From NCBI GenBank assembly GCA_036850595.1, contig CM072155.1:9674256-9738255 (forward strand): 64,000 nucleotides of DNA. Direction: 5' to 3'. Below the pieces are notes generated by a model. The model searched no databases and was not told the origin of the DNA. It worked only from the letters and a program-made list of their open reading frames with translations. Below, piece by piece: positions 49,201 to 61,200 of the stretch; the stretch's first letter is position 1, and each line of letters begins with the position of its first letter. This DNA is from Rhyacichthys aspro (lineage: Eukaryota > Chordata > Actinopteri > Gobiiformes > Rhyacichthyidae). The position numbers and the translations under genes were made by a program.

Positions 49201-52200
49201 GTGCCAGACTCAAGCCTCAGCCTTGAGCTCAGCAGAGTGACAAGGCCAAGCCACGAAATCTTAGACCCACTGTCGAGTGCTCTCCCGGGACGCCGCTCGG
49301 AGCTCACAGCTGCGGCCTGCGGTCGGCGTCGGGTTTGAGACCACGTTCACTCACGTTTTCATGTGTTTGATCGATAAATGTGAAAAAGGTTTGCTGAAGG
49401 AGACATTTTGTTTGTTGACTGTATCGTCTGCCAAAACCCGATGTACTTCAACATTTTTAAAGTAACTAAATCTGTCAAGGAAATGCAATTGAAATCCGCT
49501 CTCCCATATTTTGCATTTTGAAATAATGCTTCAGAAGTGATTTATGTAAACAGTACAGACATTTAATACATACAAAGTGAGATGGAAACTGTTTTTATCA
49601 TGATGTCTGCTTCTAATTTTAGAGGCAGATCATATTTGCAAAGGATGTTGATAAGGCTAAATTGTTCCTGAGTGAATTATGAAAGATAAATGTAATGACA
49701 GCGTTTGAAGAAAAACAGCAGTGATCTGTCCTGAGAGACGTATGTGTCCTCTCATAACTGCACTGAAATGTAAAAAAAAAAAAAAACACAACCCAAAAGA
49801 AAGAACCGATATCATAAGAATCAATCTATCCTTGAAATTTCAGCCAAATCCAAAATGTAAAATGCAAAGTTTACTCCTCACCTGCAACATTTAAAAATTT
49901 TACTAGAAATGAGCTTTTTTAACGGAACTGGATGTCATTTTTGTAACAATCAATCTATTGGTCACTCATTATAGGGCAGTATAGGATTATTTAGGATTAT
50001 TATCTCCAGATTGAAACCAATAAAGAAACTATTAGCTGTTCTACTCGTTTGACTAATGCTTTAAGAGGACTTTTTCATTACAGTTTCAGTTTCCCATGCC
50101 CTCTACAGGTCTATTTGGAAATATTTGAGTGTAAATGAAGCTTTGCTGAAGTAAAGAAGCTCAAAAACTGTCTCCATCCAAACAAGTCACTGATAAAACA
50201 TCGGGAAAAACGGCATATCTCTGAAATCTGTGTGATCTGATAAATATTAGGAACTTATTAGGTCTCAAAGCTGCAGAATTATTGGTGAAGACGCGTCTGA
50301 TGCGAGCGCTGCCAGAGTTAAGTGACGGCTGAGTGGGCTGAGTGTTCGTTCGTCTGGCAGACAGAACCCAGGCCTAATCTACCATCTCATTAGATCGCCC
50401 TGAGCTGCTGCGTTAACCCAGATCTGCACAACTGTAACTTTGAAGTCCTTATCCTATCAGAAGCGTTTTTGTCTCCGGGCCGCCCCTTTCAGACTTATTT
50501 TTCAAGCCCAATTATTCCCCATGATCTCTGAAAAAGGCATTTATATTTATCCCAGCAGCCTCAGTGTTTTTGTAAACCAAGCATAATTTGTACGGCACAC
50601 TATTCCCAAGTCGAAATCCAATATTCTGCTTCTCGCCACAGGCCAACCCGACAGAAACCAAAACGCACAAAGCCACATCTCCTCTTCCAGCGTTTTTAAA
50701 TGCGTATTTATGTTGGTAATATGTTTATTTAACAGTGTATTTTGTATGTTTTGTATATTTATGAAGTTGTCTGACATATATTTGCAGAACTGGAGAGGCT
50801 TGTGGGTGTTTTTGGTTTATAATCACTCAGGAATTGACTTTATAGCACATTACCCGATATAAATAAAGCGGTAAACAAGGGCCCTAAGTGCTTAAATGCA
50901 CAATTCTGTGGTCTTTGGAGGATTTAGTTCGTTTAAGCCTGTAACGTATCAGTGTAACAGAAATGTGAAATGAAAATGCAAGATATTTACAGTCCAGGGG
51001 AGAGATTATGTTCAGGTTCAGATTCAAAATGTATGCTTTTTATATTTATTATTAGTATTTTAAAATAAATAAGTTGTATGATTTTGGTTTGTCACAGCAC
51101 TGAAAAAGTGTATTAAATGTGGAAACAGAGCTGTTTTGAGTAAGTAATGTTGAAACTAGAGATGCCCCAATGTCACCAAAAGGAGGATGAGTATTTTTAA
51201 TTCAGTTGTCATTGATACCAAGTACACATGCAGTTTTATTATGCTTAATTTAACAGAAGGTCTGTCCTAGAAACACATGCCTAAAGCTGCTGGGAAAGGC
51301 TCCAGGATAAACAATAACAAATTAATGGATATATATTTTTATTAAGCAGTTATCTCTTATTTCTTTATCTCTTTAAGGGCTTCAATTTGTCAAACCATTC
51401 CTAATTGTGAACTAAGAAAAAAAAACTTTTTTATTGGCATTGTGTTATTTTGTCTTTCCTCATTTACATAGCCGCATGAGCTAAACTTTATTCTCTAAAG
51501 TGGCGTCGGAGGTTGTTTTGTGTCTTTATCTGACCCCAAAATACTCTTTTGCCACATATATTCATTTTCTTTTAATATATAAAATATGGGTGACTGATAG
51601 TTTAGTGGGTGTTTTTATGTCAATACACGTAATTCAGGGCTTTATTAAATTGTCTTCTAATGGTATTATGTGGAAAATTGTGGCAGAAAAAGGGCTTTAG
51701 TTCTACTGAAAGGAAACTCAGCTCTCTTGTGGGAAAAGGCCTTCATTTGATAGAGGCAATTGTTACTGTGATAAGTGAAATGGGTTTGGGATCCCTTCTC
51801 CTTGCAACCATTACCATGACTTTCGACTGACTGTAAACCAGAAAAGACTTTATGTGATGCATCCAGAGGCAATTTTCTCTTCTTTCTAAAAACTCATCCC
51901 AAATCTTGTGCTCTCTTGTAAAATGCCGCTAAAAAGCTGCTGCTAAACACTTCTGTCACTCCTACTGCTGCTGTTGTATGATATGAAATAACCAAGAGGA
52001 TGTGCAAATTAATTTCCATAATTGTTGTTTAATTGCAGAAGCCAAGGACGATAAGGCGGCCGCAGCTCCTTCTGGTGAGTGTCTTCACCAAATCTGATCC
52101 ACACAAGCCGCGCTCCACATATCCAATTTATTCTGTTCACTGTAATCGTTCATTGCAGCGTTAAACTGCTATAACTCACTGCAAATTGTGAAGTAAAAGC

Positions 52201-55200
52201 TGCATAGTGATTATTAAATTTGCTGATGTGGCTTTAATTCTCTGTTTTTCAGGCAAAAGCGGTAAGAAAGAGCTCATGTGGTTGGTCTTGAGTAAAAGTC
52301 TTCATCCTATTTGTCATCATCGTTGTTTTTTCCGCTTGTTTAGAGAAGCCAATCGAGGAGGAGGGTAAGACTGAGCACTTTATGTCTATACATGTACAGA
52401 TATTTTTATAAATGGATAAATCCTATTACGTATTATGCTATTACAAAAATCTGTATATGTAAAGACTTGGCCTAAATAAACACAGAAGCGCGCTCTTCTG
52501 TGGTGATGGGATGGGCGTGCACAAGCATGAACCTCACAGATGCTTTTATTAGCGTCGACACTGTGTTATTTTAAGCCCTTGGAGACGCTAATCAAATTAA
52601 GGAGCGAAATAGAGGTGTTTAATTTATGCCTGAGCCTGACTCTGTACAATGGTGCTGTCTCTGTGTGTTTGACCTCACTGTTTCTGCTCAGTTCCACTTC
52701 ATTCACTAAATGCACAGGACGCACAGATTAATCTTCCGAATTCGTCCTTCACCTGGAGTGTCTTATTAGCGCCGCTGTCATTACTCACTTAAATCACAGA
52801 AATGCTGAGTATAGTAAAAGGCTTTGGGCAGTGAAAATACCGAATCAATGCAGGAAATGAGGCTGTTTAGCAGTTTTTTTCCTGCACTGAAGAGATGATG
52901 GCGTCTGTTCGGTTTACTATAGTCATAGAAGGTAAACATTTATTTATCTGTAGGTCTGTTATTACTGCATCAAATCCTTTTCATTTGAATGTCACAGGTT
53001 AATTAAAGGCAGATGTCTTCATTTTAACAGTGCAATCTTCAGCCACATTAGTGTTTTAGAAATTATGACTTTATGTTCTAATAAAGCTCAATTTTATGCT
53101 CTATCAACTGGAAGTAACTGGTTGTCAGTGGAACCGTTTGTAGCTAGTGATGCTAACTCTCTATGCTCTCTAACCATTGTTAGTGTAATTACGGCTGAAA
53201 CACAACAGCCTGGCCAACCATCCCAATTCCTTTTCTGTTCTATTCAAAGAATTTGTCGTGTTCCTCAGTTTGAGTTGGATTTCCAGGAAAAAAAAAATCT
53301 TTATAATAAACACTTTATAATAACTACACAGTATTGAGCATTAGGAAAGCATTAATAAATATGTAATTGATAATGAGTTAAATAATAAAAAATGTATAGA
53401 TGTTGAAATTCCAGTTATATCTATAATAATAAATGAGCTTGTTATTCAAGATTAAAACATTAATGACAATCTTCATAACTTAAAGGTGCTTATTAATGTA
53501 TGAGTAATGATGAATTAAGAAGTTACCAATACTTAAATGTTACTGTACTAACTTAACTTAAAATTTTAATAGTGTCTAGTTATTATAAAGTGCCACCAAA
53601 AATTCAATCTCAATAAAAAAAATCAAAAAAAAAAAAAAAATCAGAGAAATATTTGTTGCTTTTGTAAATTAGTAATGGCCAGGAATTCAACTATAGAAGA
53701 CTAATCAAAAGTAACTATACTGACATAAAAACGACCAAAAAGTGCTTTAAAATCAAGTAAATGGCACTGGAAAGGAAGAACACTAAAGGAAAAACTTTAA
53801 AAACATTTTTTTAAATATGTGTCTAGAAAACACAGCACTAGATGTTTCTCAGTGGAAACCAATGAAGTGAGCAGCTAAAATAAATTATTAACAGTAATGT
53901 ACAATGTCATACCTCTGGTCTAATTAATTTACAAGTTTGGTCATATTTTTATTTAAACTAAAATAAGTCAAAACACATCTTGAGCATTTCATTTGTTGAA
54001 CAGAGCAAAGCTGTTAATTTGTGATAAAATAATGAAACAGTCTCGGTTTTTTTCATGTCTACTGTTTTTTTTTAGAATCACATTATGCAGCTTTTGTGAC
54101 CGCTTATTTTTGGATTTTAACGCCGCAGTGGAGGTGTTTAAACGGTAAAAAACTTCTGCCTGCATAAACGCTGCAGCTTCTCGATCTCATTAGAAGTTTA
54201 TACAGACGATCACAGCTTATTGGTTCACTCATTTCTTTGAGTTAAACATCCATAAAGCAGGATGCATGTATGTAATTCCCAAAAGGAGGTGACGTTATCT
54301 GTTGTAACACTCGGAGCTGTGTGTAACCGTCTCTGGAGAGTTACAACCACTTTGTAGTCTGTCTGTGTGTGTGGATCCGGTTGGATTAAACGTCATCTCG
54401 TATTGTAGATCAAACTTTAATGGAGGCTGAGAGTGAAGCAGTGCGGACACGTGTTGTTGTGGGCTCGTATTTGCTCGTATATGTGCCGTCGCTGTCAGTT
54501 TAGATGAATGGCCGGGTAAAGCTGTGCTCTCGCAGGTGCAGCAGTGGGGCTCAGTGATGCTGCAGCTTTGGTTTACTGTTGTTAAAGAGAGAGCACTGGG
54601 CAGATTTCTACGAGCAACATAGGATCAAAATTAAAGTGGCTCTACTTGATTTTGTTGTTTGTCCCCGTCTTAGACTCCATCCCCAAAAGCAGCCGAGGAA
54701 CTTCTCTGGCTTTTCTTATGAAAAAAGTACAACTGGAATAATTTATCCTCCGCAAAATACTAATACGTTAGACGCAACTGAAGTTTAGCGCTTACTGTAA
54801 ACTTTTAGCTCCGACTTAAGCATCAGAACGGCAATTATCTCCGCCTCGTTAAATATTGTGAGGTTAAATGTCTGTTTTTCTGTTTATGTTTTTCTTTTTT
54901 GAACTATTTATATGTTATAAGACATATCCAGCACTGAATATACACTTTTTTTGTTTTATCGACAGCCATTACTTCCTTATTGACATCAGTGTCGACCAAT
55001 GGGAGCGCTCCTTTTTCCTGAGGCGAGCTAGGATTGGCCAAAGCTCCCATTCAGGACTGAAAATTTTCATTTATTAAAATTATAAAGCCTAGATGACTTC
55101 TTAAGGTCTCATTTTTTTCCACAGATGATTCCTGTTACAATATGATATTATTATTATTTTGCATAAAAATTTAATTCAATTCAATGCTCATTATTGCTCG

Positions 55201-58200
55201 ACGTTCTGTTTTGCTGAAAGGAGAACATTACATTTTACTTCAGCCATCTGCAGCCATTTTTATTTACATTTCAAACATGAATGCCAGTGTTGCCATGAGT
55301 GCTTGAAATCCTTGAAACTCTGCTGTGTTTTCAAGGTTTGCAGTGTGCTTGAATCATGCATCAAGGGCTTGATCGAGTAACTGCGGACCTCTCAATGAAT
55401 GGAAAATTAAATAAATTGAAGAAAGCGTCCATTTGTTCATCCATATGTTTGCATGTGTTAACAGTGGCTTTACTTATCACACGCATAAATTCCCATTCGA
55501 ACATCACACCACAGTGGTTTCATACATTATTTATAATTACGGGATCCGTCCAAAACATGTGATATAACACCCATTAGCTCCGGTTCCTGCTTTAACCTGT
55601 GCTTCTTCTTCATTATCAGACGCTCAGGTGGCTGTACGTATAAGCGCTCTGCCTCGTCGAATGTATCTCAGGATTCCATCGCAGTAAATAGGCTTAAATG
55701 CATTGTCTTTAATCTAATCTTTGTTGAACAGATTACTCATTCATTATCACACATCTCCACCGATTTATGAGACAAAAGAGCATTGTGGGAAGTGATTTAA
55801 CCCTTTATTGTCTCTGTGACTAATCCAACTCTGTGTATCCGCTGTTTTCTTTTTCACTCAGACGACAGTGAGCCTAGGGATGGTAAGCCAGAGACACCGT
55901 TTCTTAGCCTGTTGTGGTTTATTTTTAATTATATAACAGCATCTGGATCTGATATACGCCTGGGACTGACCCGGTAACCTCCCGCACTCATCCCATTTTG
56001 GAGCAAAGACGCCTAAAATGGCAAAACTGAACTCAAATGGATATACAGTGCATCGTCATCCATTTATCTGCATGAGTTATTTGAGTCTGAAATTGTGGAG
56101 TCTAAATACCCTTGAAGTCAGAAATTTCTTTTGATTATGTTCTTTGCCTGACATAGAAACTCTTACAGTCTGCTTCTTTTAGTTCAGACTGAAACAGACA
56201 TTTAGCTCTGGACCAAATGACACAACAGACCGAGCTATTCTCAAGACACACAGTAGATGGCGCTGTCAGAGGAGAGTGTGGAGATAAGGGCTTTCTTCTG
56301 ATTGAACTGAAGTTTACTTTGTGACAGAACCAAAACAATGATGGCCCCTTTTTTAGCTTTATTTTAATTAATTAATAATAATATGGACCTGCTCTGTGTT
56401 GTATATATATTTAAAAGTTTAATTAACTAAACTTTTAGCCCCAAAATATATATTCTCACTCTCATTTAATGGTGCTTAAACATGAGATTGGTAGAATCAT
56501 GTCTATCTCACTGACACAGTACCCTCAGCTGGACAGAAACCTCAATTGTAACTTTTCTTATTTGTTTGCACTGGCTTTTAACACAAATTGAGCTGGCCTC
56601 TGACTTCCTTATCTAATCTTTTTATTTGTTTTTATTTTAATCAATCTTATTGTTGTAATCGTTTTTACTTGTTTTTGTGTGTTTTACCTTCTGATTTTAG
56701 TGCACCTTACTGAGCCTGTAAAGCACTTTGGGCAGTAATGGTTGTTTTAAATGTGCTATATAAATAAAATTGACATTGACATTTTCTGTCCCGGGATGAG
56801 GAGATTGGAGAGATTAGTGAGTGACACGCTCAAATAGAGGGAGCTGACATAAGGCAATACTTTGGACCTGAGCAGAATCCTATATGTACAAAATAAACAT
56901 GGCCAGGGCTTAGAGTGAGGTTGCACATAGAGGGATAAGCGCCCCCTGCTGGCTAAATGTTCTGTTAGTGTATCCTGGTGTGCAGCAGCGTCAGAGGCTG
57001 GAGGTAAGCTCTCTGGTTTCTTAACTTTTTAAGTGTATAGATCTACATCTGTTTTCTTCATTTTAGGGACTCACTGTTTAATGTCACAAGTTGTGCTTCT
57101 GATCAAAGGTGGGGTGTGTAGTTTTAGGCCTATTTGGCAACTTGTGGTAAAGACTGAAATTCCACATCTCACACTAAACAAACGCAATTGAAGTAGGTTT
57201 GAAAGTTGAAAAAGAAAGGAAACAAAACCTGTTTTGTTGATGCGTGCCTAAAGCCTTCATCAAGAACTTGTGTTCAAAAAGAAAACAACAGTGTGCTCCT
57301 TCTCCAACAGTTTGTCCTCTCTGGGCAGTTGTAGAAGCAGGAAGTAATGTCTTCTTCCACTTGTTTTGATGGAGCTTTACATTTCCATTTTCTCAGTACA
57401 GATAAATGCAAACTATTTTTTTTTTTTAATTTGATGATTAAACAAATACAATTGCGTTTTGTTTATCTTTATCTAGGACTTTTTAGCGTTTAATGCAAAG
57501 AAATAGTGTTTTGTTCATGAAGCAAGAACAGTAAGACAACTCTCTCTAAAACTAGAAACATCTATGGATTTATTAGTTTTTATTTCCTCCTGCTTTATGT
57601 TGTGTTATTCCCTTTTGTTTAGTCCCTCCTTTAGTCACTGTGTTGCTGTCTTGTTATCTTAATGGAGCCACAACAAAAGTGGCACTATGGTTCCCAATTA
57701 CTACTTTAACAAAGGAAAAGTATAGCTGTATAACCCTAACCTTTATCACACCGCTCAAATGAGGCTTTACTGTTCTATATCCACTTCCTTATAAATAGAT
57801 TTTGTTCCCATATATGCTTCAAAAGCCTAAGGAGACCCTGCTGTCTGTCTGCTGGGGCTCTCATTATACATGAATGAGCTGCTGAATAAGTCATTAGTGT
57901 TCAATGATAGTACTATAGTCCTGTGTGTAGTTCTATGTGATAAGATGGAGCAGAGATACGTGTTACTATTTTAACAACTGAATGTGCCGTCTTGGCGAAA
58001 ACCTTTGAATGTGTCCAAAATATAAATAGTCTGTGAAGTCAGTTTCCCTAAACCAGCGTCTTCAGAGCCAAGCCAAAGACAGCATGAGATTCATTTCATT
58101 ATAAGCCCTCATCCCAAATCACAGCAAGTGTTCAGAGTAACTGTATACAAGTGTAAACATCCCAAAACTCTCCCCCGGGTGCTTTTCCGAGATCAGCTTT

Positions 58201-61200
58201 ACCCATTTGGCTTCCGAAAGTAAAACCTTTTAAATCATTCCCAACATCTGAACTGGGATCTGTCCTCAGGGGTCCGTTTGATTAAAAGATCAAATTAACC
58301 CCAGCCATAAAATAGAGAGAGAGAGGAAGAGGCGTCGACAGAGGGCTGTGGATTTATGGGAACGTATGAACCTATTTGACATGTGACCCGGGCCTATTTC
58401 AGCAGCACATCTTTCACTCACCTTCAGAATGAGAGGCCTTTTTTGGTCAGGATTAACCCACAACACATTGTTTATATGTTTACTATTTGAACACATTTTT
58501 TAAACATTGAATAAATTTCATGATAGCTTTTTTTTTTTTTTTTTTTCCAAATGCACCATCTAAACGTCTGAAATGTCTGAATAAACGTAATTGATTGATT
58601 GGTTGTACATGGAACCCATATATTATGTAATATATGACGAGCCAAACTAAAATTAGGTCTTCTCCTTTTTTAAAGCATGTGAGCAGCTATGGTAGCCCTG
58701 AAGGGACATGCTGTTTTTGTGTAAAATAAACCCAACTGAAGCAGGTCTGTTAGTGATTTTATGTTAAAAAAAAATTGAAACACAACCTATTTAGTTTATA
58801 AAAGCTGTAAACATTAATGTAAGATGGTGTGCTTATAAAGAAATATGAGTGTGCTTCTCTGCAGTTTGTCCTCTCTGGGCACCTGTAGGAACAGGAAGTC
58901 ATGAATCTGAAAAATCTCTTTCAACATTTACACAGTTACATGAAGCATTTAATGTTTATTTTTCCAAGATAGGTATATGCAGAGGGGTCTTTCATGTGAT
59001 GATAGACTCTAACTTCTTTATTGATCAGTTTCAATTTAGTTTAACTGCTAATTATTTTACACAATGTACTTTTAAATGATCTGGTCCAAAGAAAATTGGC
59101 TTCCTCTCAATTTGCGTTTATTTTTAGGTAGAATGAAAACATTTCCAGTGTGCTATGAATTTGTTTTGCCATTTGGTGTGAACACAAGACAAGAATCAGT
59201 GAAGTAATACACCACATCAATTAATTAAATCAGTTTAGTCCAAATGGAGATCCTTTTTAAATCTTATCCTTCTCACCTAACATTACATTTTGCCACTTTA
59301 TGACCCCATTGTCCTTCTGTGGGTTTTGTTTCCTCTCTCTTTTCAAAGAGATGCATGCTCAGTTGAAACGGTGACTTTAAAATGCCCACAGTGAATGAAT
59401 ATAAGAATAAACTGTTGACTTTCAATGTCAGTTCCGAGACTTACTGATAATTGGTACACTGTAAACTGTAAAGGACCAAAGACACAGACACTGGATCCAC
59501 TAAAGATACAACCTTATGATATTTGTCCTTAACGCTGTCTATGAATTTCCCTTCATTTTCCCCCTTTCAAAAATGAAGTGTACTCTTTTCTGTACATTAT
59601 GTTCAGCATCCTTCGTGACTTTCTTAAAACTCATTAACAGTGTGGTTTAATGCGGATTTGTTAATTGCAGTTACAGAACGAACCGTGTGGTTTTTTTTTT
59701 TGAGAGAGTACACTGATTTAACGTGTGACTGTTCTCCTCACCTGAAGCCAATATTATCATTGAGCCAATTAACACTTGTGTTTTAACAGCGCCGCTCAGA
59801 TACTGCACAGACTCATGTCTTCCCCTCCTTTTTTCTGTCTTTCTTGTCTCCTTTCGCCGACGCAGAGTTACCTTCTGACGGTAAGAGCGATACATTACCG
59901 TCTCTTGTTAAAGTGTTTCCACAGAAAAGCAAGCGTCTGACAGCGGGTACATGCACTTACTTTGAAATAAAACAGATAAAAGAGCGTCATTTTATTACAG
60001 AGATTACAGTAGAACATCATTGGCTTGTGTTTCAAAGGTGATCTGAGGAGTGCCTTATTCCCGCGGGACGTTCGCTTCCAGGGAGGTGTGTCGGTGGCTG
60101 ACAGAGGGTCCCAAATGAGTTCTGCGGCGCGCAAAAGCAAACATGCCTGATTGTTTATCTCGTGAAAAAGACAGTTTGAATTACTGTACACAAGACGCAC
60201 ACATTCCCGAGAGAGTAAAGGGTTAGTTCAGTGCGGTTAAATGAGGCGTTTGTACAGTTAACGCACTGCTGACTGTAAATGGGAAATGACAGTTCGGAGA
60301 AGAAGGAGGAAGAGAAATATGGAGGCTAATGTGTGTGGTGTACTGGCAGATTATGTAACATGATTTATTAGCAAGGATTTAAAAACAAAATCTGCTTTCA
60401 CACAAATATTCTGTTGAAAATGCTCGAATCAAAGAAATTTTGACTGTTACACTGTTTATGGAAACTGTCATATTTTAATATCGATAAAACCATGATGACT
60501 TTATTTTATACTGCAACTGTATTCAATGATATGACAATCTATCCTTAAAAAAGCAAACAAAAACTCTCTTCATTTAATTGTAAAATTTTGGAACAGATTG
60601 GAGCTGATTGGTGAATATCCACTGAACCCAGAGCTCCATGAATTTCAGGATCCAAAACAAAGCACTTCAAAAACAGTCTAATTCCAGCTGCAGTCTCAGT
60701 AATGAATGGGCTACTGAACATTTGCACAGAACTGTTCTGGAGTTGCTTTTTAAATGTTTTTATTATATTTATTTGATATTCATTACCTTTTTCCTATGTT
60801 TTTGTTTGGTTTTTTTTTGTTTTTTTAGAGCTTGATTTATTGTATTGTTTTATCCCTGATGTTATTATTTTACTGGAAACTGCAAACCACTTTTACCTAC
60901 AGGAACAAATAAAATGACCTGAACCTGGCCACTAGGGGCGCTGTGAAACTCTCAATGGTTTAGTGCGACCAAAATTTAGTCCGATCACCGTTTGGGAGTT
61001 TGTTTGATAGAGGGTAACGCCTCTCATAACGCCCCATACACAGCACAACAAGGACACAGGACGAACCAAAAATTAGGCCTGACTATTGATTATTGTCATA
61101 TGACCAGAAATTGGGACAAATTCGGGCCAAAAATCGTAAAGTGTGTGCCCCGCTTTAATTTTTAGACATGGTTTAATGCTTACACTTTGCATTTTGCTTT

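Larger units (their letters stand above)
25098..52038 (+). other. mybpc2: mybpc intron 1 (about 27 kb)
   Basis: This is a very long first intron for a fish gene. It holds a dispersed CCAAT/ATTGG repeat (25.9 and 44.7 kb), a GC-rich block with G-quadruplex potential (28.6-28.9 kb), a foldback element (33.1 kb), nested Tc1 relics (35.0-36.0 kb), a GGTTTAGA minisatellite (36.9-37.2 kb), a hAT-like element with an AT microsatellite (46.1-46.9 kb), and GC-rich islands at 49.0-49.3 and 50.3-50.5 kb. I found no nested gene. Further micro-exons could be hidden here. Confidence 0.7.

Noticed and set aside
55620..55690. Second tRNA-like SINE head
   Set aside because: GCTCAGGTGGCTGTACG and CAGGATTCCATC hint at decayed A- and B-boxes, but too much is lost to support a call.
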